From positions 62,001 through 126,000 of the forward strand of contig JACCGJ010000636.1 in the NCBI GenBank assembly GCA_013407085.1: DNA of 64,000 nt, given 5' to 3'. Each line of letters opens with the position of its first letter. Within the stretch, counting starts at the first letter, position 1. Shown here piece after piece: positions 36,201 to 43,794 of the stretch. Both the position numbers and the translations under genes were made by a program. The DNA comes from Atriophallophorus winterbourni (taxonomy: Eukaryota > Platyhelminthes > Trematoda > Plagiorchiida > Microphallidae). The notes beneath the pieces were generated by a model. That model did no database searches. It worked only from the letters and a program-made list of their open reading frames with translations, and was not told the DNA's origin.

Positions 36201-39200
36201 AAGTGATGCGGATGTGAGAACCACTACTAAAAGTACCGAATTTACAAAACGTCATTCCATTATCTAACAAAATGTTGTCATAGCCGGGGGTGGCAGTGGG
36301 GATAAGCTCCCCCTGTCTATAAAATGCTCCCATATAGCACGCGTCTCAAATAGCCTCTGAAAACCAACTCCAGCTTCTGGCATGAACGAGTGGCTTTCAC
36401 AAGCCCGGCGGAACTGCTCTTACTGACAGGAGAAGGGGCGAAGGCGGGTGACTGGTACCTTAAAACCAGTTTTCTCCAGGCAGATGGAGCTCGTCAGCTA
36501 CTGGCAATCCATCTAGGGGAAGGAAAACCCTGACTCCAAACCCCCACTGCCTTGTGGGTCACCCGGTTGCGGGAAAGGCTTCGGGAGAAAACCCCGAGGA
36601 AAAATCCGGAGAGAAGCCCCGTAGGTAGATAACTAGCGCACAGCGCGTTTATCTGTCAACTCCCTGCTGCCTTGTAGGTTGCACTTGGCTGTGCAAAGGC
36701 TAGAGAGGTGTAATCGAACGAACACCAAGTGGTGCTGGGGACATCACTTGTACACTATCCCCAAGAAACTTCATGATGATGTCTCAATGTATATCTCAGC
36801 TCTCTGCTACGGCGTTCCCAAGACGCGACGCGCCCTTGGCTCCCCAGCGGCTAGGGTATATGGGATGCTGGAACGTACGGACACTGCTCCAGGGCTGTCC
36901 GATTGAATACGTTCCAGTCTTCAAATACCTCGGCTCAAGTATATTGCCCAATGGTGAGAAGAAAGATGAAGTGAAGTTAAGGGTCGATCGTGCTCGTAAT
37001 GCGTTTTTGCAGTTGAAGGGCACCCTTTGGCGCAAGCCCGGGATCAGCCTAAAAACTAAGACGCGTGTTTATCAAGCAGCGATCCGCCCTGTACTGCTTT
37101 ATGGATGCGAGACATGGCCTTTAAGGTCACAGGATGTACGCACATTAGAAGTGTTCGACCATTGGTGCCTTAGAGTAATCTTGGGCATCCGATATACTGA
37201 CCGAGTATCTAACGCAGCCGTACGAGAGCGTTGCAGCGGACTATCTCCACTTTCCGCCCACATACAACGGCGAAGGCTGCAATGGTTTGGCCACGTCCTC
37301 CGAAAGACAGACACAGCACTTCCAAAACTCGTCCTCGACCCCAAACCCGTTCGCACCTGGCGTCGGCGGCAAGGTGGTCAAGTGAAAACATGGCTGTCAA
37401 CTGTGAAAGAGGATGTAGACACCCTGGGTCTGCGTACCGTCTACGAAGTTCGCAGGTGGGAACGAGACTGGATCACGATCTGCAACGATCTCGCCTCCGA
37501 TCGACGTGCGTGGGCTGGTGCGATCCGAGACATCAATGAAGCCGGCTAATCCACCCGTGGAGCCAGCCGCACGAAAGTAAGTAAGTAAGTAAGATGGAGC
37601 TCGTTAGCCTGGGAGGGCATTTAATCTAGGGGAAGGAAAACCCCGGTTTTCAACCTTCGCTGCCTTGCGGGATACCCGATCGCGGGAAAGGCTTCGGGAG
37701 AAAACCATGAGGAAAAATCTGGAGCAGAGTCTCGAAGACGGTTAGTTGGTGCACACCACCTCTTTCTGCCAACTCCCTGCTGCCTTGCAGGTCGCACTTG
37801 GTTGTGACAAGGCTAGAGAAGCTGACTCGAGCAAACGCCGAGTGGTGCCGGGGACGCCATTTTGTATCCAAATTCCCAAGACCCTTCATTGATACCGACT
37901 CATCCTCCAGGAGGAGATAGTCGAACAGAAGAAAGTAAAGTGAAATGCAATAAGTGGTTGCATGGGTGCAACAGAATAGATAGATATAGATAAAGGTAGA
38001 TATAGGTCTTATATAAACATTTCATTGAATTGGAAAGTGATATAGCGTAAACGAATGCGATAAGCAAATGGTCGGATTGGTTTATATAAGCTTTAGGACA
38101 CATGAGTCAGCTGTGCTGAATTGGAGAGCAACAAAAAGGACACTACGAGTGGCAAAGTGGTCAGGAAACGCGATTTTATACCATGCACGGAGATCAATGG
38201 AACCGAATTGAAAATAACATTGTGGGGCACAGCACTCAGTGAAATAAATCTAGATTATCCTCAGTGGTACGACACCGTTTACGAAGACTGAAACCCAGAT
38301 TACCGGATGCTTAACCTCCATAAAACCGACAAAAAACCTTAAACACATTGTAAAAGTGGAAATTAAAAAGCCATTGATTCTGTAGGAGGCATAACTTTAT
38401 GAGGCACCTTAATTTCACAAGAAATATGTATTGAAGCAGGTTTCGTGGATTACAAGAGCGACCGAAACGTGGCACCATTTTGTGGCTTTGAGCGGCTTAA
38501 ACAAAAACAAGGATACTTGGATACCTAATTCGATTAATGGAAAACTTGATGAACATAACGACAAAGATGTCACTGAAGACGATTTCACAATTGATCCTAC
38601 CAGAAGAAAAACCTCGACCCAAAAATAAAAGAGTATTGCTAGCATTAGAGCAAAACCGAAGAAACCACTCAAGATACTAACTTGAAAATGAAGAGATGAC
38701 GGCGACCTCAAGCAAACAAACAACAACTTACATAGTTCTTCGCAAAATTGTTCTCGAAGTTTGGCGTTTGAGGTATTTGAGGCCACTGTCTGGTTCATAT
38801 CCGCGACTAAACCATCACGAACCGTTTCAACGATTATGTAAAGTACGGCGAGAATCGCGCGCAAATCTGCGCTATCGGCCAAGCGAGAACCCGACCTTTT
38901 CTCGGCCACACATTCCGTAGTGGCTGGATCCTTCCGATTATCATCTACGGTATTTTGCTCAGGAAAGTGGGACCACTTGCTGCAAGTGTAGAGATTAGCA
39001 TGAGTGCCATTGTCCGATATAAATGACACTTTGGGTATATATGCATGAAATCACAAGCCTGATCCAAGCAAAGTGCCCACAGTGAAATACTGCACGTGGG
39101 CTAAGATACTGTCAGGATGTCCAGGTCTAGACAGATATGAGAATGCAAAAAGAACAGGAAATGGTAGTGAGTCTCCAGCCTGTTTCAGCATGCAGCTCGC

Positions 39201-42200
39201 TACCGGTAGCAAATCAATTTAGCACGGTGTTAGCTGTACAGCGCAGAAGTGCTGAATGATTGCACATCCGTTGGGTAAAAACATAGAATTGAAACAGTCG
39301 CTAGTGTGTAGCAGATTTCATGCATTGAAGACAAACCTCTAGATTACACAACGGACAGGAAAAACTGGGTGTCAAAATTTACGGCGATTTGAAAAATAGT
39401 CTGCCACTGTAAACAATCGAGCCTCCCGTCTGTTGGGAATGCTAAGGCGGATCTTTAGACGCATTTCCCGGAATCGTTTTCTCTAATGATCAACACATTT
39501 ACACGGGGTTCCGGACTACGCAGCTAAAGTCTGAGCACGATGGCCAACAAAAAGATATCTGGCTTCTAAACTGATTAACATTTCAAGCGGCTAACCAAGT
39601 TGACGGTTTCGAAACACTAATCCTCATGATATCCGTTCATAATGGCAAGAGATTGCACAGCTTTACTGTAATCACGATAATTATTTTATCAAATAGATAT
39701 ATAGCTATGCATGTATGTATCTATTGTTCCATGCTATTGTTATTGTAAAGCCAAAAATCTGGAATCTCGAATTTTGAATAGTGGTAAACCGCAGTAGATG
39801 CGTCAACCACAGACAGGTTGATCACCGTAACATTGAGTCGTCGTAATTTCATGGGTATGTGAGGAACAACCACCGTTAATAAACTGTATGTGCGAAAATG
39901 CTGCCGTTTCTTTGCTACCATTCCCTTTTCATTTACTTGTTTAGGTTTGGGCTGTATGACAGTATCCGTGCCGTTTCTGACTGAGTGGCACTTTATCTCG
40001 CTTGTGATTCCACATTTACTTACTGCAAGTTTTGTGGTCTACAAATCAATGAACGAATTTTAGAATCTAACACTACGCTGTAAAAGGGTTTTTGAACACT
40101 GTACCAGAGTCTCACCACGGGCTTCGTAGTATGTGGTGTACGGAAGTGCAATTGTACTGTAGATTGGGCTTTCGCAAGTAACGTCGCAATTAATAAATTG
40201 CACGTAATACGAGCGGCATTCAAGAACATGCTGCAATCACCATTATCGCTGTCTTCTTGGTCGAGACTATGGCAATTCAACGGCATCTCAGTCCAAGTGC
40301 AGTTCAGCAGACTGCTCCACCACTCCAGGCCAACGAACTTACAAATTTACCATGCGCATTCCGGAGCATGAGATTAATGCTCTTTTGGTCATTCTTCTTC
40401 ACTCTTTTCACTAAGAAATCGTGTTGTTATAATTGTTTAAATTGTGGCTTTGATCTGTGCACAATGTACCAGAGCCAAATTTGAATTCCCTGCATGCATG
40501 CATGCGTCATTTTACGCTCATCCTGTACATAATGTGTATGATGTAAAAAAAATCACAAGCCAGATCCAAGCAAAGTGCCGCAGTCAAAACCGGCACGTGG
40601 CTTGTCCAGGCCTAGACAGATATTGGAAAGAAAAATAGCAATGTCAGTGCGACTCCAGCGTGTATTCGCACGCAGCTCACTATCGGTGACAAATCAATTT
40701 AGCACTGTTCGTCGCATAGCACGATACAATACTACACGATTGCACATCTGTGCAAGGAATCGATTATGATGAGGAAATACATAAGCTGGAAGTCAAAGAT
40801 TTCAGCATAGTCCAGAAGACCTCGGCCAAACACGAGAACTTACTCGTAGGAGATTTCATACAACAACGATTGAATCATTATTGGCCAAATTCCAGCTTCT
40901 ATAAGCATGTAAACATTGCGTCTTGTCCAAGTAATCTGGTCCTCCTCCAATTCGCAATCGCCAAAGTTTCCTTGAAGCAAATACAAGATTGATCGGACAG
41001 TTTGTTGACGAATAGCCTGCGTTCCACAATCCAAGAGATCAAGCAAACGCAGAACGTAGGCATGTTGATCCGCGGGGCTAGTATCGAACCATTTTACCGA
41101 AGCTGAAAGATTAAACAAAGGGTAAAAATAATCGTATCTCTTATTGAAGTGACGCATACAATAGGTTGTATTACTCCGATGGCACTGCGTTTAAACGTAC
41201 AAAGCCGGGCAAAGCGCTATACAGTCAGAAACCGCATGCAAGCTGAGAGACTGGCAGATTGACTATAGTTGAACAGATAATTAAGCAAGAGATAGATCAA
41301 AACTACAGTACGCATAGTGCAAACGGAGACTAACAAAAATTCGAGAAAATGGAGGCACACAGTAGTGTAAGCATAGCTTGAGAGCTGTTCCAAGAAATTG
41401 AGAGAATCTTAATTTATAACAACGAGTTCAAAGCTTTTAGCGAGTAATTTGGATGGTTAGCATCAGTCAATCCTTACGAAACCTGGATTACATATGTTCG
41501 AATTTTGAATAAATAAAAGACTTAGTGGTAGCTATTAGGAAGGATTACACTCGTTTTGTAATAAAGGTGGTACAATTGTAATAAGCACACTAACTGTTAA
41601 ACATGATACCTCGGAGGAACGACTACAAGTATCAAAATATCCTCTTTTGCAAGCTTTCCTTACAAACCTAACTATTGATCCTATGTGAGCGGACAAACAC
41701 AAATATAGAATAAAAAACGGGTTTTAGCATCGGAGATGATTCATAACTATACCATTTAACTCCACAGATGCCCAATCACGCAGCAACGAAGTGCTGTGCA
41801 GCTAACGCCGAGCTAAATTGATTTGCTGCCGTTAGTAAGTTGCGTGTGAGATCACACTAGTTTCTCAATGAAATTGCTATTTTCCTTTCTCTTATCTGTC
41901 TTGGACTGTGCAACCTGACAGAATATTAGTCCACGTGCAGCCGATGTCTGCGCGGCACGTTGATTGTTTTAGACTTGTGATTTTAGACATATCCTTATTT
42001 GTTCGGTATCAATTCAAAGCGAAAAACTAGAATTCCATTGAGGATAAGAAAAACTAAATAGGAACGTCAGGCTTAAACAAGAAATGAGCATATAAACTTC
42101 GGCAGTACTACAAATGTTGAATAACCGATGTGGTGGGACCAAGTTACCTTTGGTGCAATACTGAAGATCAAAGGTAGTAAACTACGAATCAGAAATAACT

Positions 42201-42834
42201 CTGGCTATATTTTAACCAATATTTTGGCTTGAGCAAACCCAGAAACCATACCCCAGTCTTCCCATAATCTGTGCGATCCTCTTGGCTCCATGTTTGTGAT
42301 TCCGTGCATATCGCACAAGTACACCATCATGCTGTGTTCTTATGCTCTCATTATAAATATTACTGACCCATCTAATACGTACTTTCATTTTGCAGTTCTG
42401 AGTGCTAGAATTTTTAAATTGATTAAGTTGTTGTAAGACAGACATGAATGAATGAATGAACATCCACACAGGTACGAAAAGTGGAAAAATATGAAACTGA
42501 ATTAAACTATCCATAGACATAAAGAATAAGCGAACACAGGGTTTTGAACTTACAGAAACGCGTGAATCCCTCCTCGAAAGAAAGTTTATTCAAATGAAAA
42601 TCAGATTCCTCAGAATAGCTGTAGAATTCTGGAAAATTAAAAAGGAAGTACACATACCTGCGATTTCCGTGTTGAAATCGTCAGTGTCATTGTAAACAAA
42701 ATCAATATCACAATTTTGTTCATCGTTATTCTTGAGGGAAAATCAGATCGAAATGAATAATTACTGCTTCATCCTTTTTCTCGTTATCATCGAATTCTTG
42801 CATCATTTTCGAGACGTTTGTTACGCCGTTGGTC
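21002..42834 (-). CDS. STRIP1: Striatin-interacting protein (STRIP1/2, FAM40, Far11 family), 5' end not located
   Basis: Minus-strand CDS of 17 exons (complement): 42765-42834, 42658-42730, 42554-42628, 40844-41102, 38732-38979, 35943-36073, 33927-34119, 32507-32886, 29304-29489, 29149-29223, 26823-26920, 25046-25172, 24020-24120, 23452-23518, 21600-21701, 21325-21529, 21002-21252. All phases join, giving 879 residues and a stop; human STRIP1 is about 837 aa. The family is a core scaffold of the STRIPAK phosphatase/kinase complex (striatin-PP2A with GCKIII kinases), acting in Hippo signalling, cell shape and secretory traffic. The N1221-like domain spans roughly residues 30-350 and the DUF3402-like domain roughly 470-879. 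Diagnostic stretches are NFPIKKVLLLLWK, LPSLPQYM-like PSLPQYM, VKAISALLLLLLKHLKLNH, FGRQWRKNN and MSAIYQKVRHRL. The first located exon has a good CACAG acceptor, so a further 5' exon should exist. Whether it is the STRIP1 or STRIP2 orthologue is not decidable; invertebrates usually have one. Confidence 0.95.
21325..21529 (-). CDS. STRIP1: STRIP exon p
   Basis: 68 codons with LLVVFKSAPILKR, YFGRQWRKNN and MSAIYQKVRHRLTDDWAYGN. Acceptor TTTTAG, donor G/GTACGT; the downstream intron is 72 nt. Confidence 0.97.
21600..21701 (-). CDS. STRIP1: STRIP exon o
   Basis: 34 codons with YSWRNLFASINLLRILN and LTKWK, matching FCWRNLFSCINLLRILNKLTKWK. Acceptor TTTCAG, donor GTG/GTGCGT. Confidence 0.95.
21740..22600. 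other. STRIP intron, nothing recognised
   Basis: First part of the intron between exons o and n. No repeat or gene identified. Confidence 0.4.
22615..22762 (-). repeat. S1 SINE-like repeat copy, reverse orientation
   Basis: Reverse complement reads through the TGAGACTACAGCGTG, GGTTGCCCAAGCCTAGACAG and TGCGGTACG landmarks of S1. In a STRIP intron. Confidence 0.8.
22821..23255 (-). mobile_element. Possible LINE reverse transcriptase fragment
   Basis: A 144-codon minus-strand frame contains VMFSLDLSNTFDGF, resembling the catalytic D-x-S-x-A-F-D motif of non-LTR RTs, with HISRSKLC after it. Not matched to X, Y, R1 or R2. Tentative. Confidence 0.4.
23452..23518 (-). CDS. STRIP1: STRIP exon n
   Basis: 23 codons reading IAFLDFP then a divergent segment ending PEVNADML. 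It fits the family SISVLDYP...PELTAESL position. The acceptor is GAAG rather than CAG; phase continuity on both sides supports it. Confidence 0.8.
23584..23822 (+). repeat. S1 SINE-like repeat copy, near full length
   Basis: Starts TATGGTATGACAGTACAAGCC and runs to the GTTAGCCGCACAGC end. In the STRIP exon m/n intron. Confidence 0.88.
24020..24120 (-). CDS. STRIP1: STRIP exon m
   Basis: Reads FEYVAQYLAIANCIPLILKF then FNQNINNYIYSKNT, close to the family. Acceptor TTCACAG, donor AC/GTGAGT. Confidence 0.96.
24228..24425 (+). repeat. S1 SINE-like repeat copy
   Basis: Begins with TATGGTATGAAAGCACAAGC; the middle CACGTGGGCTAAGATACTGT section is deleted. Ends at GTTAGCCGCACAGC. Confidence 0.88.
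24430..25040. other. STRIP intron, nothing recognised
   Basis: An open frame of 79 codons at 24689-24928 plus has no recognisable motif. Confidence 0.4.
25046..25172 (-). CDS. STRIP1: STRIP exon l
   Basis: Reads VDIDRHRELIVKAISALLLL then LKHLKLNHVYQ, among the best conserved blocks of STRIP. Acceptor TTTTACAG, donor CAA/GTGAGT. Confidence 0.96.
25606..25617 (+). repeat. Target-site duplication, left copy (ATAGTACGCACA)
   Basis: Twelve bases identical to 26170-26181, flanking the B1 element between them. Confidence 0.85.
25618..26169 (+). mobile_element. B1 non-autonomous retroelement, complete copy with target-site duplication
   Basis: 552 bp element with a 5' end GGTTCCAAAGGTTGTCATAG, an internal TTTATAAAATGCTCCC that resembles a TATA box, a GC-rich body and a 3' end GATAGTCGCACAAAG then (TAAG)n. 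The first ~500 bp match the 5' region of the R2 LINE copy at 36271, but the R2 coding part is missing and a ~60 bp separate 3' end replaces it. No long frame suggests a protein. Perfect 12 bp direct repeats flank it. Confidence 0.88.
26170..26181 (+). repeat. Target-site duplication, right copy
   Basis: Second copy of ATAGTACGCACA, followed immediately by the (TATG)n end of an S1 repeat. Confidence 0.85.
26182..26372 (+). repeat. S1 SINE-like repeat copy
   Basis: Begins TATGTATGTATGAAATCGC and shows the GGTTGCCCAGGACTAGACAG core and ATCAATTTAGCACAG end. Adjacent to the B1 insertion. Confidence 0.85.
26823..26920 (-). CDS. STRIP1: STRIP exon k
   Basis: Reads VSLLRVLLAALPTSKAK and INILAEVLPDEAS, matching LKILLAAAPTSKAK and INILADVLPEE of the family. 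Acceptor TGTCAG, donor TC/GTAAGT. Confidence 0.95.
26940..27510. other. STRIP intron, nothing recognised
   Basis: No feature supported; possibly the upstream part of the decayed R1 copy that follows. Confidence 0.35.
27520..28345 (+). mobile_element. R1-like LINE reverse transcriptase fragment, degenerate
   Basis: An open frame at 27653-28111 reads RRLERWIAYF (start of the RT linker), ENHQLFSFSITN, AKIIEVVYLLQRR and TGFLVSRGYIDQIFT, matching the order of RTE-type RT fingers (NHRGISL..., AGFRPGRGCIDHIFT). The next ~230 bp read RRGVPKNMLGF and FYCETADRVRVYMVHIS in other frames, corresponding to the GVP and SRVRAYG regions. The fragment lacks the palm. Confidence 0.65.
28350..29140. other. STRIP intron, nothing recognised
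   Basis: AT-rich intron sequence before exon j on the + strand coordinate. Confidence 0.4.
29149..29223 (-). CDS. STRIP1: STRIP exon j
   Basis: 25 codons ending YRATYPSLPQYM, matching the family LPSLPQYM. Acceptor TTTTCAG, donor ATG/GTTCGT. Confidence 0.93.
29304..29489 (-). CDS. STRIP1: STRIP exon i
   Basis: 62 codons with MGLPEPIHEAVRVLREHLY, start of the DUF3402 region. Acceptor CTTTCAG, donor ATG/GTACGT. Confidence 0.94.
29610..30550. other. STRIP intron, nothing recognised
   Basis: No coding or repeat assignment. A small GAAGAAGAAG run occurs near 30191. Confidence 0.4.
30560..31164 (+). mobile_element. LINE C reverse transcriptase fragment, cut by the assembly gap
   Basis: A frame at 30510-31136 encodes RT palm to thumb: GIYIHTRSNGKLFNMNRLRA, IIRDLWFADDTAFIAHS (catalytic FADD), FGLTISMSKTKVLGQ, HHFTYLGSTIADNLSLDTEI, KLTVKTKMMVYSACVLNASL and YGSEIW. 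A frameshift near 31110 moves the continuation (FRRILEHIVDDRVNN) to another frame. It differs from R1, R2, X and Y. The 3' portion is lost in the N gap. Confidence 0.85.
31165..32164. other. Assembly gap, exactly 1000 N
   Basis: Round-number run of N, so the true length may be unknown. Flanked by a LINE on the left and an S1 repeat on the right, inside the STRIP exon h/i intron. Protein continuity across it indicates no missing exon. Confidence 0.98.
32165..32335 (-). repeat. S1 repeat, reverse orientation, abutting the gap
   Basis: Reverse complement shows CACAAGTCTGATATAGGC, the GCACGTGGGCTAAGATATTGTC core and the CTCCAGCGTGTATTCGCATG region, ending in (CATA)n. Confidence 0.85.
32507..32886 (-). 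CDS. STRIP1: STRIP exon h, Pro/Ser/Thr-rich linker
   Basis: 127 codons. The first ~90 residues are low-complexity Pro/Ser/Thr (runs such as SPRPPPPSSD) replacing the acidic linker of vertebrate STRIP. It ends YKALRWKPKVRIKDLE, aligned with the family LPWAPKVREKDIE. The donor GTTGGT is weak but keeps phase 0. Confidence 0.88.
32968..33185 (+). repeat. S1 SINE-like repeat copy
   Basis: Begins GTATGTATGTAAGAAAGC and extends to GCACAGCACGG, 80 bp upstream (on +) of STRIP exon h. Confidence 0.87.
33190..33810. other. STRIP intron, nothing recognised
   Basis: No feature supported. Confidence 0.4.
33812..33876 (-). repeat. S1 fragment, reverse orientation
   Basis: About 65 bp covering CCTGATCCAGGCAAAGTGCC to GCACGTGGGC, ending 50 bp before STRIP exon g. 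Confidence 0.8.
33927..34119 (-). CDS. STRIP1: STRIP exon g
   Basis: 64 codons with LPPLWEDTHQVIRHVRASSP, matching the family LPPLPEDSIKVIRNMRAASP. Acceptor CTTTCAG, donor G/GTGAGT. Confidence 0.94.
34240..34335 (+). repeat. S1 fragment
   Basis: Starts inside S1 (CCACACAGTCATAGACTGCA) and stops in the AAAATAGAAAATAAAAATGG linker. Confidence 0.75.
34340..35940. other. STRIP intron with unassigned open frames
   Basis: Two overlapping minus-strand frames (34626-34883 and 34646-34861) are open together, without known motifs and not needed for the STRIP frame. A (CA)n-like CACACACACA lies near 34548. Confidence 0.4.
35943..36073 (-). CDS. STRIP1: STRIP exon f
   Basis: Includes FEMINRFCSGPSNFPIKKV and LLLLWK, a strongly conserved STRIP stretch. 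Acceptor TTTTGCAG, donor TTG/GTAGGT. Confidence 0.95.
36271..37593 (+). mobile_element. R2 RTE-like LINE, internally deleted copy
   Basis: The first ~500 bp are the B1-type 5' region (with CTATAAAATGCTCCC). A continuous frame 36773-37549 (258 codons) then starts with MGCWNVRTLLQG, the opening motif of RTE endonucleases, and goes directly into VFKYLGSSILPNGEKKDEV, the RT thumb, continuing LKTKTRVYQAAIRPVLLYGC, VFDHWCLRVILGIRYTDRVS, RRRLQWFGHVLRK and WLSTVKEDVDTLGLRTVYEV to a stop. Nearly all of the endonuclease and the RT catalytic core are absent, so it cannot retrotranspose autonomously. Ends with (AAGT)n at 37575-37593. Confidence 0.9.
37594..37940 (+). mobile_element. B1 element, 5'-truncated, directly after R2
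   Basis: Begins ATGGAGCTCGTTAGCCTGGG exactly where the R2 tail ends and matches B1 from its middle to GGAGGAGATAGTCG and a degenerate AAGTAAAG tail. Confidence 0.85.
37945..38725. other. STRIP intron, nothing recognised
   Basis: No gene or repeat identified before exon e. Confidence 0.4.
38732..38979 (-). CDS. STRIP1: STRIP exon e
   Basis: Includes LADSADLRAILAVLYIIVET, matching the family LADSTDLRVLLNIMYLIVET. Acceptor CTTGCAG, donor T/GTAAGT. Confidence 0.94.
39042..39290 (+). repeat. S1 SINE-like repeat copy, near full length
   Basis: Runs from TATGCATGAAATCACAAGCC to GATTGCACATCCGTTGGG. In the STRIP exon d/e intron. Confidence 0.88.
39295..39940. other. STRIP intron, nothing recognised
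   Basis: No feature supported. Confidence 0.4.
39945..40012 (-). repeat. S1 fragment, reverse orientation, diverged
   Basis: Reverse complement gives ATCACAAGC, AAAGTGCC and GATACTGTCA landmarks with many changes. Confidence 0.5.
40545..40757 (+). repeat. S1 SINE-like repeat copy
   Basis: From AATCACAAGCCAGATCCAAG to GATTGCACATCTGTGC, with a deletion around the TAAGATACTGTCAGG core. Confidence 0.85.
40844..41102 (-). CDS. STRIP1: STRIP exon d
   Basis: 86 codons including KWFDTSPADQHAYVLRLLD and ILYLLQGNFGDC, N1221 domain core. Acceptor CTTTCAG, donor GA/GTAAGT. Confidence 0.95.
41190..41290 (+). repeat. S1 fragment, strongly diverged
   Basis: GGGCAAAGCGCTATACAGTC and later TGGCAGATTGAC keep the order of S1 landmarks; 90 bp 5' of STRIP exon d on the minus strand. 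Confidence 0.5.
41775..41985 (-). repeat. S1 SINE-like repeat copy, reverse orientation
   Basis: Reverse complement carries CAAATCAATTTAGC, GGTTGCACAGTCCAAGACAG and ACTGTGCGG-like landmarks, diverged but nearly full length. Confidence 0.75.
41990..42540. other. STRIP intron, nothing recognised
   Basis: Contains a short (GAAT)n run at about 42443-42460. No gene signal. Confidence 0.4.
42554..42628 (-). CDS. STRIP1: STRIP exon c
   Basis: Reads EFYSYSEESDFHLNKLSFEE, the conserved LYSYTEGPEFLLNRKCFEE equivalent. Acceptor TTTTCCAG, donor T/GTAAGT. Confidence 0.93.
42658..42730 (-). CDS. STRIP1: STRIP exon b
   Basis: 24 codons plus one base, reading DIDFVYNDTDDFNTEIA, aligned with the family FxYxDTDxxxxELAE segment. 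It is bounded by a 34-nt intron upstream and a 29-nt intron downstream. Confidence 0.85.
42765..42834 (-). CDS. STRIP1: STRIP exon a (most 5' exon located)
   Basis: One split base plus 23 codons, ending MMQEFDDNEKKDEA before a GTAATT donor. An acidic/basic stretch comparable to the family EFNRNQRKD region supports the frame. Two adjacent Met codons offer an alternative start. The least certain exon of this gene. Confidence 0.6.
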
Positions 42835-43164
42835 CTGTGAGAGTTGGATGTGCATCAGTTAAATAACGCATAGTCCAGACATTAGTTACAATTACAATGG
42901 TCTACGTTAATGTGCTTTAAAATATAACAAAACATGGACAAATTACATAAGATAGATGAACAACAGAAAATGACGATGAAGCTCCAGTGGCAGATGACAA
43001 AAAACATTTTCTCAAACCTGTGACAAAGAGAATATTCATGGCAATCAACTTTCAAGTGACTTTCGTTTATCTTTCGCCATTCCGATCTACCCCACTATAC
43101 TTATATACCACCCACATAGCCATAAACGACTAACACTTTTTCCAGTCTTTTCTCCCCAGCTTAC

Positions 43165-43580
43165 AAGGATCAACGTTGCTCAAGTTCAAGTTGCACAGGG
43201 CTGAAGGTGGCTAAAAGTCAATCACGCTTACTATACAATCTGGGAGCTTGTTCCAGAAGTTGACCACGCGGTTGCTAAAAAAGTGCTCACGTGCCAGCAA
43301 CCTGGGCCTACTCTTAAGAAGTTTCATAGAATTACACCTTGTAGCTGCTTTAGGGGCAAGTTTAAGGATTTCAGTAGTTCAAGTTCAAGTTGCACAGGGC
43401 TGAAGGTGACTAAAAGCCACTCACGCGCCCAGATTTCCTTCGATGGTATGCGGTTGAGCACCCGGCACTTCGATATCGAGTATACAGTTCGTACTTTTCA
43501 CACGTTCTTGATTCCGAATATCTGGAAAGTAAGGTAGGGTTTCTCTTCACCAGCACGGTGAGAGGTCAGCTATTCAGGAA
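43165..43580 (-). mobile_element. Two head-to-tail Y LINE 3' ends
   Basis: On the minus strand, 43580-43376 is a Y 3' region ending CTTCAGCCCTGTGCAACTTG plus CTTGAA repeats. It abuts 43375-43217, which encodes the Y C-terminus (NSMKLLKSRPRLLAREHFFS, VVNFWNKLPDCIVS), followed by the same 3' end again at 43216-43172. Between the STRIP 5' region and the larger Y copy. Confidence 0.75.
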
Positions 43581-43614
43581 ACAATGCTATAATATGCTTG
43601 AACAATAAGTGGTG

Positions 43615-43714
43615 TATGAAATCACTAGCCTAGTCGAGGTAAAGTGAAACACAGTCATAGACTGCATGTGGGCTAATTTGCTGTCAGGTTGCCCAGGCCT
43701 AGACAGATATGATA
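43615..43714 (+). repeat. S1 fragment
   Basis: First ~100 bp of S1, from GTATGAAATCACTAGCC to GGCCTAGACAGATATGA. Confidence 0.8.
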
Positions 43715-43794
43715 AAAATGTAACAATACGTTTTTCGGTTTTTGAGTTTTTATTAGACAATGTGCGGAAATATGATAGACCATTTAACGTCTAA

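Noticed and set aside
38415..39029. 204-codon minus-strand open frame as an independent gene
   Set aside because: Its conserved part (38732-38979) is STRIP exon e; the rest reads through the donor into intron.
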